Positions 1-8,654 are shown, numbered from the stretch's first letter. The stretch: 61,747 nucleotides of DNA from Pseudomonadota bacterium (GCA_025351005.1 JANXWS010000031.1:1-61747); one strand, 5' to 3'. Notes: generated by a model not told the origin, from the sequence alone. Translations and numbers: made by a program.

Positions 1-84
1 GCCTTGAAATGCAGGGCGATTGAGACGACTGAGGTGGTGCAACAGGCCGGAAATTAACCCTGATAGTGGTCCGAATTATCAGAG

Positions 85-100
85 CGGCTCACGTGAGCCG
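85..100. repeat. 16-bp perfect palindrome
   Basis: CGGCTCACGTGAGCCG reads the same on both strands and lies 84 bases upstream of the broken DoxX-like frame. The surrounding 180 bases show no coding sequence that I recognise. It may be the arm of a structured RNA, a protein-binding site or the edge of an inserted element. Confidence 0.5.
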
Positions 101-183
101 TCTTCCAAAGTCCGGATGGTCCGAGGAAAGCCGGCAGGTCAACTGCGCAAGATTCCTGGTCAGGCTGCGGCGAGACGGCGGTC

Positions 184-645
184 GTGGTGGCGGGCGCCTG
201 GATACTGTACGTCTGGTTCGCCACTGACTGGGATCGGCGGCGCCTCGGTTTCGTTACCGGTGACAATGGTCTGCGCATCGCCAGGGTTCTCTACGGCCTG
301 GCCTTGATCCCCTTTGGCCTGGCCCATTTCGCCTATGTCAATCAGACCGCGGCGCTAGTGCCCGACTGGCTGCCATCGCATGTGACCTGGGCGTATTTCA
401 CCGGCTGTGCCTACATCGCGGCCGGAGTGGCGGTACTCATCGGTGTATGTGCCCGGCTGGCAGCCGCGCTGTCGGCGTTGCAGATCGGCTTGTTCACGCT
501 ACTGGTGTGGTTACCCATCGTGGCGGCAGGCCCAAACGCTTTCCAATGGAGTGAGACCGTCATCTCCGCGGCGCTGACGGCCGGCGCCTGGGTTGTTGCG
601 GATTCCTACCGCGGCACTTCCTGGCTCGCCGTTGACAGGCGCTAG
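184..645 (+). pseudogene. C-terminal part of a DoxX-like membrane protein
   Basis: The readable product is about 153 residues and strongly hydrophobic. Membrane segments lie near residues 1-13, 31-52, 66-95, 99-116 and 125-141. The pattern of a short helix, a loop with D-W-L-P, and then W-A-Y-F-T-G is what I associate with DoxX-like integral membrane proteins of unknown role. The only early start is GTG at 184 or 187. It falls inside what looks like the first membrane helix, and no clear ribosome site precedes it. The same frame stays open back to about 94 but has stops at 55, 61, 64 and 91. I therefore read this as a gene that has lost its 5' part, either by rearrangement or by a frameshift just left of 184. 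A short intact protein is possible but less likely. Confidence 0.5.
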
Positions 646-808
646 CAAATGGCGCGATGGAAACAGCATTCGCCGACTCTGGAATGCAGGCACGCCTACC
701 GGTGGATCCACGTCGACGTCGATTGATCGCTGAGCGACCGATTTCGATCTCGGCTTCATTCTGGTCGTTCTGCCGCATCCGGAACCAGTCGACCCGGGGA
801 AGGCCAAA

Positions 809-1060
809 ATGGCCTGGTACCGGTGCCGCAAAGAGAACGAGCGGCCGTTCTGGCCGTTCAAGGGCCTTCGACGCATTTTCAGCCGCTTCGATCAACCCGA
901 CCTCATGTTCATGGTCGTCCTGCCCATCACCCTCGTCGTCGAAGCACTGCGTTGTTGTGAATCGGCGCTAGCCCGTCAGGAAGCTGGACGGATAATCAGC
1001 GGGCTCGCGCTCGGCTACCTCCACGGCGGTGACGTGGGCGGTCGTGGGTCCGACCCGTAA
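809..1060 (+). CDS. Small single-pass membrane protein, unknown function
   Basis: The start is supported by GGAAGG five bases before ATG. The product has a basic, aromatic head (residues 1-30, rich in R, K, W and F) followed by one hydrophobic stretch at about residues 32-48 (M-F-M-V-V-L-P-I-T-L-V-V-E-A-L). This fits a short inner-membrane protein with its N-terminus in the cytoplasm. The last 30 residues are low in hydrophobicity and overlap the convergent acylphosphatase gene by about 90 bases, so the natural C-terminus may be shorter, or a late frameshift may have lengthened it. I do not recognise a named family. The codon pattern of the first 50 codons looks coding. Confidence 0.45.
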   Translation: MAWYRCRKENERPFWPFKGLRRIFSRFDQPDLMFMVVLPITLVVEALRCCESALARQEAGRIISGLALGYLHGGDVGGRGSDP

Positions 1061-1237
1061 CCACTCCACGAATGTGTTGATCCTGGAGGCGTCGCCGCAT
1101 GCAAGCACCTCGACCCGCCCGTCGGCGAGGTTTCGGGCGTAGCCCGTTATCCCGAGCTCACGCGCCCGCGCCTGCGCGCTGCCTCGGTAGTAGACACCCT
1201 GAACCCGTCCGCTCACCCAGCAAATCCTGCAGGCCAA
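968..1237 (-). CDS. acyP: Acylphosphatase
   Basis: Acylphosphatases hydrolyse acyl phosphates such as carbamoyl phosphate or 1,3-bisphosphoglycerate in the cytosol. The 89-residue product has the family length and both signature regions: G-R-V-Q-G-V-Y-Y-R at residues 10-18, with the phosphate-binding arginine R18, and G-Y-A-R-N at 32-36, with the catalytic asparagine N36, followed by D-G-R-V-E. The frame stays open further upstream, but I chose TTG at 1237. AGGAG lies eight bases before it, and the protein then begins two residues before the first beta strand. The gene is monocistronic and converges with a small membrane-protein gene. Confidence 0.85.
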   Translation of the reverse strand: MACRICWVSGRVQGVYYRGSAQARARELGITGYARNLADGRVEVLACGDASRINTFVEWLRVGPTTAHVTAVEVAEREPADYPSSFLTG

Positions 1238-1360
1238 GCGCCGCACTCCTGACGTGAACAGCGTGAATACTACCGGTTCACGGTCCAGTCCAGTCGGGCC
1301 GGCTTTTCGGGCGGCGCCCACCGGCTGCGTGCGATCGCGGCTCGAACTTGAAATACGACC

Positions 1361-1828
1361 CTAAGCCGCGCCCTTGTTCGACTGCAAGGCGATCTCCCCG
1401 CTCTCGAGTAGAGACTTGAGATTGGAGAGAATGCGTGGCCAGCCGCCGGACACGGCCTGAATGAACTTTGACTCCGGCCGTTCCATGGTGTGGGCGATGC
1501 TCAGCTTCACCGCCGGAGGGCTGACGTCGGGGACAGCTTCGATTTCGAACGTGCAAAGTGAATCGCCTTCAGCTTTCAACTCGTCTTTACACTCGTTGCG
1601 CCCCTCACCACAAGGCGCCGCGGCCGCTCGGCCTCGACGATTTCCCCCGAGTCGGCGACCCGGCCATCGGAAAACAAAAGTTTCCAGGGAGAGCCGGGCT
1701 TCCAGTCGCTCTCGCAATGCATGCCGAACCAAGTATTGCCGCATGAATTCCGGGGTGGTCAGCGCGGACCACAGACGCTCCGGTGTCGTGCGGATGAAGG
1801 TGACGTAGACGAAAGTCGACTTGTTCAT
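1361..1828 (-). CDS. SRPBCC/AHSA1-like protein with a compensated frameshift
   Basis: The first 30 residues (M-N-K-S-T-F-V-Y-V-T-F-I) and the last 70 (from about E-L-K-A-E-G to I-A-L-Q) match the START-like SRPBCC family that usually accompanies ArsR regulators. Members bind a hydrophobic ligand in a helix-grip fold. Between about 1604 and 1732 the open frame encodes an arginine-rich run unlike the family. The neighbouring frame there reads W-F-G-M-H-C-E-S-D-W-K-P-G-S-P-W, the expected sequence. One extra base near 1731 and one missing base near 1601-1604 (coding-strand T) would explain this, so about 43 residues are misread while the ends stay in frame. The protein is probably not functional unless the indels are sequencing errors. 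ATG overlaps the ArsR stop as ATGA. Confidence 0.8.
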   Translation of the reverse strand: MNKSTFVYVTFIRTTPERLWSALTTPEFMRQYLVRHALRERLEARLSLETFVFRWPGRRLGGNRRGRAAAAPCGEGRNECKDELKAEGDSLCTFEIEAVPDVSPPAVKLSIAHTMERPESKFIQAVSGGWPRILSNLKSLLESGEIALQSNKGAA

Positions 1829-2148
1829 TTGTCTTCGCTCTCCAGGCGTCGTTTGAGACGGTGCAGCGCCTTGAGGCGCGGCTTCTCGAACTTGCGGATC
1901 CAGCGCTCGTAGATGTCCTGCAAGGGCACCGTGTTGATGAAGTGCAGCTTCTCGCGACCGCGCCAGCGCGTGGTCACCAAGTTCGCGGCCTCGAGCACGT
2001 GCAGATGCTGCGTGACCGATTGGCGGGTCATGTCGAGGTGCTCGCATAGCTCACTCAGCGTCCGCCCGTCGGTGGCGTAGAGCAGGTCCAGCAACTTGCG
2101 GCGGCTGGGGTCGGCTAACGACTTGAACAGAAGATCCGGTTCGTTCAT
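1825..2148 (-). CDS. ArsR-family winged-helix repressor
   Basis: The 107-residue product has the ArsR architecture. An N-terminal helix carries F-K-S-L-A-D-P-S-R-R-K-L-L (8-20). A helix-turn-helix lies at about 28-53, with recognition helix T-R-Q-S-V-T-Q-H-L. A beta wing follows at about 57-72 (R-W-R-G-R-E-K-L-H-F). There is no metal-binding C-x-C in the recognition region, so it is more likely a non-metal member of the ArsR/SRPBCC-associated type. I start at ATG 2148, as upstream in-frame sequence belongs to the promoter. A sigma70-like promoter with an inverted repeat in its spacer lies just upstream, so autoregulation is likely. It overlaps the SRPBCC gene by four bases. Confidence 0.85.
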   Translation of the reverse strand: MNEPDLLFKSLADPSRRKLLDLLYATDGRTLSELCEHLDMTRQSVTQHLHVLEAANLVTTRWRGREKLHFINTVPLQDIYERWIRKFEKPRLKALHRLKRRLESEDK

Positions 2149-2168
2149 GCAGTCCGGCACCTGCGTAA

Positions 2169-2198
2169 ATAATATGCAGTTGCAGGACTGCATGTCAA
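2169..2198 (-). promoter_or_regulatory. Sigma70-like promoter of the arsR-SRPBCC operon with operator
   Basis: On the minus strand TTGACA (2193-2198) and TATTAT (2169-2174) are separated by 18 bases. The spacer is almost filled by a perfect inverted repeat, ATGCAGT-6 nt-ACTGCAT (2174-2193). A repressor bound there would block RNA polymerase. A further half-site, ATGCAGTCC, recurs at 2147-2155, over the arsR start codon. Confidence 0.7.
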
Positions 2199-2440
2199 GA
2201 GACGCGCCTTCGGGCAGCATTCGGGTCCGGGGCGGATCCGGGCGAGCCACCGACGGACTGGATGCCGCGGCGTAGGGCGAGGAATTCCGGCGGGCACCGA
2301 GGGGCCGGCGGGTGCGGCTTGGCGGAGACGAGCCTTTCAATAGGAGCGCTAGAAACCAGCTTCGACATGCCGCGACTCTGTGTCGCCAGGACCAATCGCC
2401 ATGGAGCCACCGGTCGTCGAAGAGGCGGTGCTCGGCCAGC
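2199..2440. other. Intergenic stretch without a recognisable gene
   Basis: The open frames here are short, mutually inconsistent and unlike any family that I know. It separates the arsR promoter from the 3' end of the amidohydrolase gene. Confidence 0.4.
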
Positions 2441-4099
2441 TCAGTGGACGCGCTCGCCGGCCACCCACGTCTGCAGGACCTGGAGCTTCCAGATGTCCTG
2501 CGCGGGGACGGTGAAGAAATCGCGGTCGACGAGGATGAAATCCGCCCACTTTCCGGGCTCGAGCGAGCCCAGGATCGCTTCCTGATGTTGGGCGTATGCC
2601 GCATCCAGCGTGAACGAGCGAAAGGCCTCCAGGCGGCTCATGGCCTGTGCAGGGTACCAGCCGCCGTGGGGCCGACCCTGGTGGTCGGTGCGGGCGACGG
2701 CAGCGTGCAGTCCGAAGAACGGGTTGGGCGACTCGACCGGGAAATCGGAACCGCCAGCGATTCGCGTGCCGTGCGACAGGAGCGCATGCCAGGCATACGC
2801 TCCGTGCAGCCTGTCGGTCCCCAGGCGCGCCTCTGCCATGTTCATGTCGCTCGTCGCATGGGTCGGCTGCATGGACGCAATGAGGTCGAGTGTCTTGAAA
2901 CGGGGAATATCGGCGAGCGATAATACCTGCGCATGCTCGATGCGATTGCGCAGTTCGCGGCCACCAACGACCTGGTAGGCCGCCTCGAACGCGTCGAGGA
3001 CCTGGCGGTTCGCGGCATCGCCGATCGCATGCACGTTCACCTGGTAGCCCGCGGCGAGCGCTGTTTCCACCTTCCGCTGCAGAGCGGCGCTCGAAAGAAA
3101 CAACAGCCCCTGCTGGTCGGGCTGGTCCGAATACGGCGCGAGCAGAGCCGCGCCCCGACTGCCGAGCGCGCCATCGGCATAGAGCTTCACGGCGCGCACC
3201 GTCAGATGGTCCTGCGCGTAGCCGAGCAGCGGTCGCGCCGCGCCAAGCGACCGGAAATCGTCGCCTGTGTCCGTGATCATCGCGTAAATGCGCACCGGCA
3301 GTTCGTGCCGGTCGGCGAGCTGGCGGTAGAGGGCGATGTCACCCGCGCTCACGCCCGCATCGCCCACGCTCGTCAGCCCGACGGCGGTCAGCTGCAGCAG
3401 TGCTGCTCTGACCGCCGTGTCCCGCTCGGCAGCGGTCGGCTCGGGAATGACACTCTCGACGAGCGCGCTCGCCTGGTCGACCAGAACGCCGGTGGGATTG
3501 CCCGCGCCGTCTCTCTCAATTCGACCCCCGGGGGGGTCGGCCGTGTTCCGATCGATCGAGGCTGCACGGAGCGCAGGAGAATTCAGCCAAACGGCATGGC
3601 CGTCGACGCGTGTCAGCGCGACCGGCCGCTTCGACTCTGCAGTATCGAGGTCACGCGCGGTCGGAAACCGCCCGAGATGCCATTTCGCCTGATTCCAGCC
3701 CCAGCCCAGCAGCCAGGTCGCGGCCCCGTTTGCACGTGCATAGGTCCGGATCCTCTCCTGTGCCTGCCTGAGCGTGTCGGTGTCCGCGAGGTGAATCCAG
3801 GCCGATTCGCGCCCCAGTTCCAGGACATGACCGTGCGCATCCATGAAGCCCGGCAGTAACGTCCGTCCACCGCCGTCGATGACCTGCAGTCGCGGGTGGG
3901 ACCGGCGCAGCCGGCTCACGTCACCCGCCTCGATCACTCGGCCGTCATCGAATACGAGACCATCGAAGCGCTTCAGTGTCGCCCCGGAAAGCGTGTAGCC
4001 GCGTACGTTCTCGATCAGCGTTGGCGCAGCGTTTGCCCCGGATGCCGCGAGCGCCACGCATGCCAGTGCCGCAGCGGTCGCTTCAACAATGTGTCTCAT
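2441..4099 (-). CDS. Secreted amidohydrolase, YtcJ/AepA type
   Basis: This 552-residue protein belongs to the metal-dependent amidohydrolase superfamily (YtcJ-like branch), whose members hydrolyse amide or imide bonds of largely unknown natural substrates. A signal peptide covers residues 1 to about 24 (A-S-G-A-N-A). Metal-site features appear in the usual order: H89-x-H91 in D-A-H-G-H, K306 in V-K-L-Y-A-D-G, H358 in V-H-A-I-G-D, H390 in R-I-E-H-A-Q and D453 in G-G-S-D-F-P. The C-terminal E-P-G-K-W-A-D-F-I strand closes the small beta domain. The length is normal for the branch. The gene stands alone, with about 690 empty bases upstream. The substrate cannot be deduced. Confidence 0.85.
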   Translation of the reverse strand: MRHIVEATAAALACVALAASGANAAPTLIENVRGYTLSGATLKRFDGLVFDDGRVIEAGDVSRLRRSHPRLQVIDGGGRTLLPGFMDAHGHVLELGRESAWIHLADTDTLRQAQERIRTYARANGAATWLLGWGWNQAKWHLGRFPTARDLDTAESKRPVALTRVDGHAVWLNSPALRAASIDRNTADPPGGRIERDGAGNPTGVLVDQASALVESVIPEPTAAERDTAVRAALLQLTAVGLTSVGDAGVSAGDIALYRQLADRHELPVRIYAMITDTGDDFRSLGAARPLLGYAQDHLTVRAVKLYADGALGSRGAALLAPYSDQPDQQGLLFLSSAALQRKVETALAAGYQVNVHAIGDAANRQVLDAFEAAYQVVGGRELRNRIEHAQVLSLADIPRFKTLDLIASMQPTHATSDMNMAEARLGTDRLHGAYAWHALLSHGTRIAGGSDFPVESPNPFFGLHAAVARTDHQGRPHGGWYPAQAMSRLEAFRSFTLDAAYAQHQEAILGSLEPGKWADFILVDRDFFTVPAQDIWKLQVLQTWVAGERVH

Positions 4100-4775
4100 C
4101 TTCGACGTCCTGTACGAGCGGCGCGAGCACTCGCCATGATGATCGACTCCGGGACATCATCGACCACGAAGCGTCTCGGGCAGCGACCGCATGGCGAGCC
4201 CGCCGCGGCAGCGGCGTCGCGAATGTCCAGAAGAACGGGCCCAGTCTACGGGCGCGACCGCCTTCACCAGCCGGAGGCCGCATTGCCGCGTCGCTCGTGC
4301 CGCCGGCGGCGCCGACGGAACTCCGCCGTCGCGATGGCTTACGCGGGCCGGCGCGCGACCGCTCATGCTGTGGCCGGTTCGGCGGGCGACCCATCCTGCG
4401 GTCGGTGGGACCGGGCACGCCGCCAGATCGAGCGGCCAGCCGATGACTCCTCATCCTTGTTTCGATCATATGACATAACTCGCCGGCGGCTGCCAGCGTC
4501 ATGCCGAGTTCATCGGAACTGGTGTAAGCTCCCGGCCAACGGTCCGTCCGCGATTTGAACCGCTGGGTATGTCGATCAACCAGCTGTCGAAAGCAACGGA
4601 CCCGATGCTTAGTCGCAGATAACTCGAACGCTTGGTGGGGGATTCCATTTCTGGTCTCGTTCGCGGGACGTACGCCCGTCGTTCGCTCGACGTCAGCGCG
4701 ACCGCGTGTCCATAGACGCCGAATGCCCGACCTCGTGCCTGGCCGTATCCAGGGATTCCACGTAGCCCAATCCTT
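4100..4775. other. Long intergenic region, no gene recognised
   Basis: About 675 bases between divergent genes. Open frames exist on both strands but their translations are arginine- and proline-rich shadow sequence with no recognisable domain. The last bases carry a strong AAGGAGG (4776-4782) that belongs to the next gene. The stretch may hold promoters for both flanking genes. Confidence 0.4.
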
Positions 4776-4786
4776 AAGGAGGCGAT

Positions 4787-6070
4787 ATGTCTGTCCGACC
4801 GCTCGCTGCATTTTGTGCCCTGCTGCTCCTGCAACTGCCGCTGTCAGCGGCCAACGGCCAAACGGTAATCATGGAGTCCGATCAGCTCGCAACGAGCGCC
4901 GCGCTGGCGATGAAACCGGCGACGATGCATCTGAAGCTTGCGGCCGACGGCGGCGTGTTGGGTACGCGGACGACTGGCTCGGCGCTCGGCGTCGACTCCG
5001 TGGCGAACTGGAGCGGCTACTTCTATGAGCCCGGCGTTCCTGCGTTCGGCGGCCTCGCTTTCGCCTGGACCTACACGATGGTCGGTAGCTCCCCGTACGG
5101 CGCGGCACCGGCGACGACGATCTCCGCACCGGTTGTCCCGGTCAATATCGACCTTCGCAACTATGACGGCACGCCGCGCTACGTCAACGGCCACCGGCTC
5201 TTCTACCGTGCCCGGCAATTCGTCGAACCGGTGCTGGATTCGCCGATTTTCAGGCCGACAACCTTCGACTCAAGCGCCACGAAGACGCAGTTCACCGACG
5301 CGGTGCAGCGCGCCGAGTTCTACAACGCCGCGCCGGCCACCTGGCACACGATGCTGGCACCGGTAGTGCGCAAATCGCGCACGATGACGCTCACCCGTGG
5401 CACCTACCGTTTCGCACTGGATGCGGACGGTGACTGCTGCGCATTCGTGCTCGTCGACGTCAACGTGTTTGTGAACGCGCTCTTCCCGGCGACGGCAACT
5501 GATACCACGACGCCGATCGGTGCGGCCGAGAACGCGGGCGACATCACGACACGCGACATCTCCACGTTCCTGTTTCCGAACACGTTTCTCTACAGCCCGC
5601 CTTACCCGACTGGAGGCTGCTGCATCATCGGCTTCCACTCCTACGATGTGGAACCGGGCAGCGCCGCCAACGGCTGGCTCGAGAAGCGTTACGTCATGAA
5701 TTACTCGAGCTGGGTCACACCGGGGATATTCAGTGACCCGAATTTTGGTGACGTCACGCCGCTCAGTCACGAACTGACGGAGACGTTCAACGACCCCTTC
5801 GTCAACAACACGACGCCGTTTTGGCTTTCGCCGAATGGCCAATGCAATGACATCCTCGAAAACGGCGACGTGATCGAGGGCTTGCCAAACGCCGAGTATC
5901 CGATCAGGCGCGACGAACGTACCTATCACCCGCAGAACGTCCCGCTGCTGCAGTGGTTTGCCGGAGTGACGCCGTCGACGGCGATCGGCGGGGCCTACAG
6001 CTATCCGGACAAAACCGTACTGCCGACCGCCAATGTGTCTCAACAGTTCGGTTGCGCGGGCCCGCTTTAG
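4787..6070 (+). CDS. Secreted protein with a HELTE motif, possible metallohydrolase
   Basis: The start is fixed by AAGGAGG four bases before ATG. The 427-residue product has a signal peptide (about 1-22) and no other membrane segment, so it should be periplasmic or secreted. The middle is rich in aromatic and small residues. Two paired cysteines (C217-C218 and C278-C279) could form disulfides. At 327-337 it reads S-H-E-L-T-E-T-F-N-D-P. S-H-E-x-x-E followed by D-P recurs in secreted plant and bacterial proteins of poorly known function, and resembles a zinc-protease helix in which the second histidine is replaced by glutamate. I infer a possible metal site but cannot assign an enzyme. No partner gene is adjacent. 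Confidence 0.65.
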   Translation: MSVRPLAAFCALLLLQLPLSAANGQTVIMESDQLATSAALAMKPATMHLKLAADGGVLGTRTTGSALGVDSVANWSGYFYEPGVPAFGGLAFAWTYTMVGSSPYGAAPATTISAPVVPVNIDLRNYDGTPRYVNGHRLFYRARQFVEPVLDSPIFRPTTFDSSATKTQFTDAVQRAEFYNAAPATWHTMLAPVVRKSRTMTLTRGTYRFALDADGDCCAFVLVDVNVFVNALFPATATDTTTPIGAAENAGDITTRDISTFLFPNTFLYSPPYPTGGCCIIGFHSYDVEPGSAANGWLEKRYVMNYSSWVTPGIFSDPNFGDVTPLSHELTETFNDPFVNNTTPFWLSPNGQCNDILENGDVIEGLPNAEYPIRRDERTYHPQNVPLLQWFAGVTPSTAIGGAYSYPDKTVLPTANVSQQFGCAGPL

Positions 6071-6094
6071 CGGGGCGATCCATGTCGAGTCCGG

Positions 6095-6124
6095 GCAGGC
6101 GGGGCGCATTCGCGTCCCGCCTGC
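6095..6124 (+). terminator. Strong hairpin after the HELTE protein gene
   Basis: GCAGGCGGGGCGC and GCGTCCCGCCTGC form a 13-bp stem with one G-T pair and an ATTC tetraloop, starting 25 bases after the stop codon. No T-tract follows. It may end transcription or protect the 3' end of the message. Confidence 0.5.
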
Positions 6125-6430
6125 GCGATCGGCGCCGTCCCTGACGGGCGCTTCACCGGGGCGCTTGCCGTACCGCGTCGTAGCAGCGCCTTCGCCGGCG
6201 GATGCACGCGGATCGGTGTCAGGTGCAGACGTCATCGCACGCTTCGCTGGAAGGCGGCCGACCGTCGACGGTCCGGCGCCCAAGGTCGCGTCGGCGGTCA
6301 TCCACGCGATCGCTCTTGCATTTCACGCCTGCAGGCTGATCGGCGGTCGCGACGAACCTCCGGTACCCTGTGTCGGTCGCGAGCCGGGCCGTCGCGGCGC
6401 CGGCGAAGGCGTTGCGGCGTTCGCCTCCGC

Positions 6431-7074
6431 TTAGCCGGGCGTCATCGAGAAAAAAGCGGCTACGGCCCGACGTCCAGACGCCGGCGCATTGGCTGCGGCC
6501 GTCGACGTTGGCGCCAGGCCCACCGGTTTCACTCAACGCTGCCTTGCTTTGGCGGCGCTGGCGCCGGTACGCGAGCATGGGCACCGGGTTGATGTCCGCA
6601 TACGCGTACCGGTTGCCGACCAGGTGGGCCGTGGCCTCGACGGCGCGACCGAGCAGGGTCCATCCGCGCGCGGGCGTCCGGCCGGTTCACCTCGATCGCG
6701 GCGCGATCCAGCCGCCCGTTGTCGGTCCCGGGGGACGAATTAGCCCTGCGGGTTAAGAGTGACTTCGCGATGATCGCGGTGCTGGCAATCGAGACCCCCC
6801 GCTCGACCAGCGCGTGGTCCCGGGCATCCCCCGGCAATATGAGGTCCCGGGAACACCCGACCCACGAAGGACACGGTTGCCTGTGACGGGAACAAGGCGA
6901 AAGCCCGGAGTGTCATGACCGGGATTCTTCCGGACGGAGGGATCGCATCCGCCTCAATCCGATATGGCCGCTCCGGCGTCAACGTGTGGGGTACGCGGTT
7001 CCATTCGCATGCGATTCCGACCGCACGGACGAAGTTCGAGTGCGGTGCGCCGGTGATTTCCAGGTCGCACCTGT
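6431..7074 (-). pseudogene. Decayed glutathione S-transferase
   Basis: Translated in three frames, this stretch reconstructs a glutathione S-transferase. Residues from about 7060 to 6838 read I-T-G-A-P-H-S-N-F-V-R-A, then R-I-P-V-M, then S-Q-A-T-V-S-F-V-G-R-V-F-P-G-P, the thioredoxin-like N-domain. After a one-base shift near 6837 another frame gives G-D-A-R-D-H-A-L-V-E-R and R-A-A-I-E-V-N-R-P-D-A-R-A-R-M-D. A third frame from about 6645 gives H-L-V-G-N-R-Y-A-Y-A-D-I-N-P-V-P-M-L-A-Y, the hallmark of the helical C-domain. The tail ends with TAA at 6433-6431. At least two and probably three frameshifts make it non-functional. It lies downstream of the MFS gene on the same strand. Confidence 0.75.
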
Positions 7075-7150
7075 CTCTCGCGCGCCGCCGGAGCGACGTG
7101 ACGTCGCTGCCCGGAATAACACGGACGCGCGAACAGCGAACCGCCGTCCC

Positions 7151-8386
7151 TTACGGAGCCCGCCCCGACGACACGCTGAGCTCGGCCGACTGCGCCTCCG
7201 GCCCGAACGCCGTGACGACGACCAGGGCGAGTCCAACGACGGCCAATGTCCACGACAGGATGTACGCGTAATCGCCACCGTGCGATTCCGCGATCCCGGC
7301 CTGAAACGGCCCCATCTTCGCCATCGCGAGATTCCCGAGCTGGTAGGCAAATCCAGGCAGGATTGCGCGCACCGACGGCGGCGACAACTCGTTGAGATGG
7401 GCCGGCACGATTCCCCAGGCGCCTTGCACCATGAATTGCATCAGGAAGCCACCGACCGCAAGCATGACCGCCGTCTCCGAGTATGCCCACAGCGGGATCA
7501 TCGGCAGCGCCAGCACAGCCGCCATCATGATCGCGCGCTTGCGTCCTATGCGCTCCGACAACGCGCCGAACGAGACTCCACCCGCCAGCGCGCCGAGGTT
7601 CATGACAATCGCGATGTGGCCTGTCGCCTCGGGAGAGAACCCGTGCTGGGCTTGCAGGAAAGTCGGATACAGATCCTGCGAGCCGTGTGAAAAAGCGTTG
7701 AAGCAGGCCATCAGCAGCACCAGGTAGCCGAACGTCGGAAAATAACTCTTGAGCGCGCTCCAGATGGCGGCGGCGGACGCATGGTGCGGCGCGGCACCAG
7801 CGAGCCACGCGGGCGATTCCTGAACGCCGACGCGGATGTAGAGAACGAGCAATGCCGGCGCCGCGCCGATGATGAACATGCCGCGCCAGCCGACGTGGAC
7901 GAATGCATAGGCGAACACGACCGATGCCAGCAGGTAGCCGATCACGTAGCCTTCCTGCAGCAGGCCCGAGAAGAAGCCGCGTCCCTTCGCGGGCAGCGTC
8001 TCGAGTGCCAGTGCCGCGCCAACGCCCCACTCGCCGCCCATCGCAAAGCCGAACAGCGCCCGCAGCACCAGCAGCGTCCCGAGGTTGGGCGCGAACGCAC
8101 TGGCGAACTCCACCGCCGAGAAACTGATGATGTTGATCATGAGTATCGGCCGTCGACCGTACTTCTCGGCCAGCCAGCCGAAGGCCAGCGCGCCGACCGG
8201 ACGGAACGCGAGCGTGAGGAAGATGCCTTCGGCCACCGACTTCACGCTGGTATGGAACTCGGCACTGATCGATCGGAGGCAGAAGACAAAAATGAAGAAG
8301 TCGAATGCATCGAGCGACCAGCCCGCCAGCGAGGCGAAGAATGCCCGCCGCTGCGGACCCGTGAGCATGCGAAAGTTGTTCAACAC
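7151..8386 (-). CDS. MFS transporter, sialate/lactate/aromatic-acid symporter type
   Basis: The 411-residue protein has about twelve membrane helices in two halves. Typical major-facilitator loops are present: G-W-L-A-E-K-Y-G-R-R-P after helix 2 and G-A-L-S-E-R-I-G-R-K-R after helix 8. Helix 1 contains W-S-L-D-A-F-D-F-F and helix 4 contains F-G-F-A-M-G-G-E-W-G-V-G. Both are typical of the proton symporters for organic anions (sialic acid, lactate, aromatic acids). I keep the GTG start at 8386, with GGAG about ten bases upstream; ATG at 8368 is an alternative. The substrate cannot be read from the sequence. Its neighbours on the same strand are remnants of a GFA-like protein upstream and a glutathione S-transferase downstream. 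Confidence 0.85.
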   Translation of the reverse strand: MLNNFRMLTGPQRRAFFASLAGWSLDAFDFFIFVFCLRSISAEFHTSVKSVAEGIFLTLAFRPVGALAFGWLAEKYGRRPILMINIISFSAVEFASAFAPNLGTLLVLRALFGFAMGGEWGVGAALALETLPAKGRGFFSGLLQEGYVIGYLLASVVFAYAFVHVGWRGMFIIGAAPALLVLYIRVGVQESPAWLAGAAPHHASAAAIWSALKSYFPTFGYLVLLMACFNAFSHGSQDLYPTFLQAQHGFSPEATGHIAIVMNLGALAGGVSFGALSERIGRKRAIMMAAVLALPMIPLWAYSETAVMLAVGGFLMQFMVQGAWGIVPAHLNELSPPSVRAILPGFAYQLGNLAMAKMGPFQAGIAESHGGDYAYILSWTLAVVGLALVVVTAFGPEAQSAELSVSSGRAP

Positions 8387-8654
8387 GTTCGTTGGGCTCC
8401 ATGAAGGACGCTTTGCTTGGGCGCGTTTCGTCCCGCCGACGTTCGCCTGGCCTCGCGGCGGGGGCTGGCATCCGGGTGTTCGGCGCCTGACGTCCCGGGA
8501 CGATCAGGCACGGGGCGTCTTCCCGGAGATCTGTTGCCACGGGGAAGGCGAAGCGCGGGGCTTACCGAATTCAGCTCCCGACGATTCGAGGTGGGGCCGG
8601 GTTTCGTTAGTACGTCCGCCGGACCCGCGGGCGACCGCGATTGTCCTTGCTCGT

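Noticed and set aside
1-183. 3' end of a group II intron
   Set aside because: The GAGC...GAAA...GTTC pattern of domain V cannot be found; only a palindrome supports the idea.
4083-4811. 242-codon minus-strand frame in the gap before the HELTE protein gene
   Set aside because: No ribosome site, no domain, basic low-complexity sequence that runs into both flanking regions.
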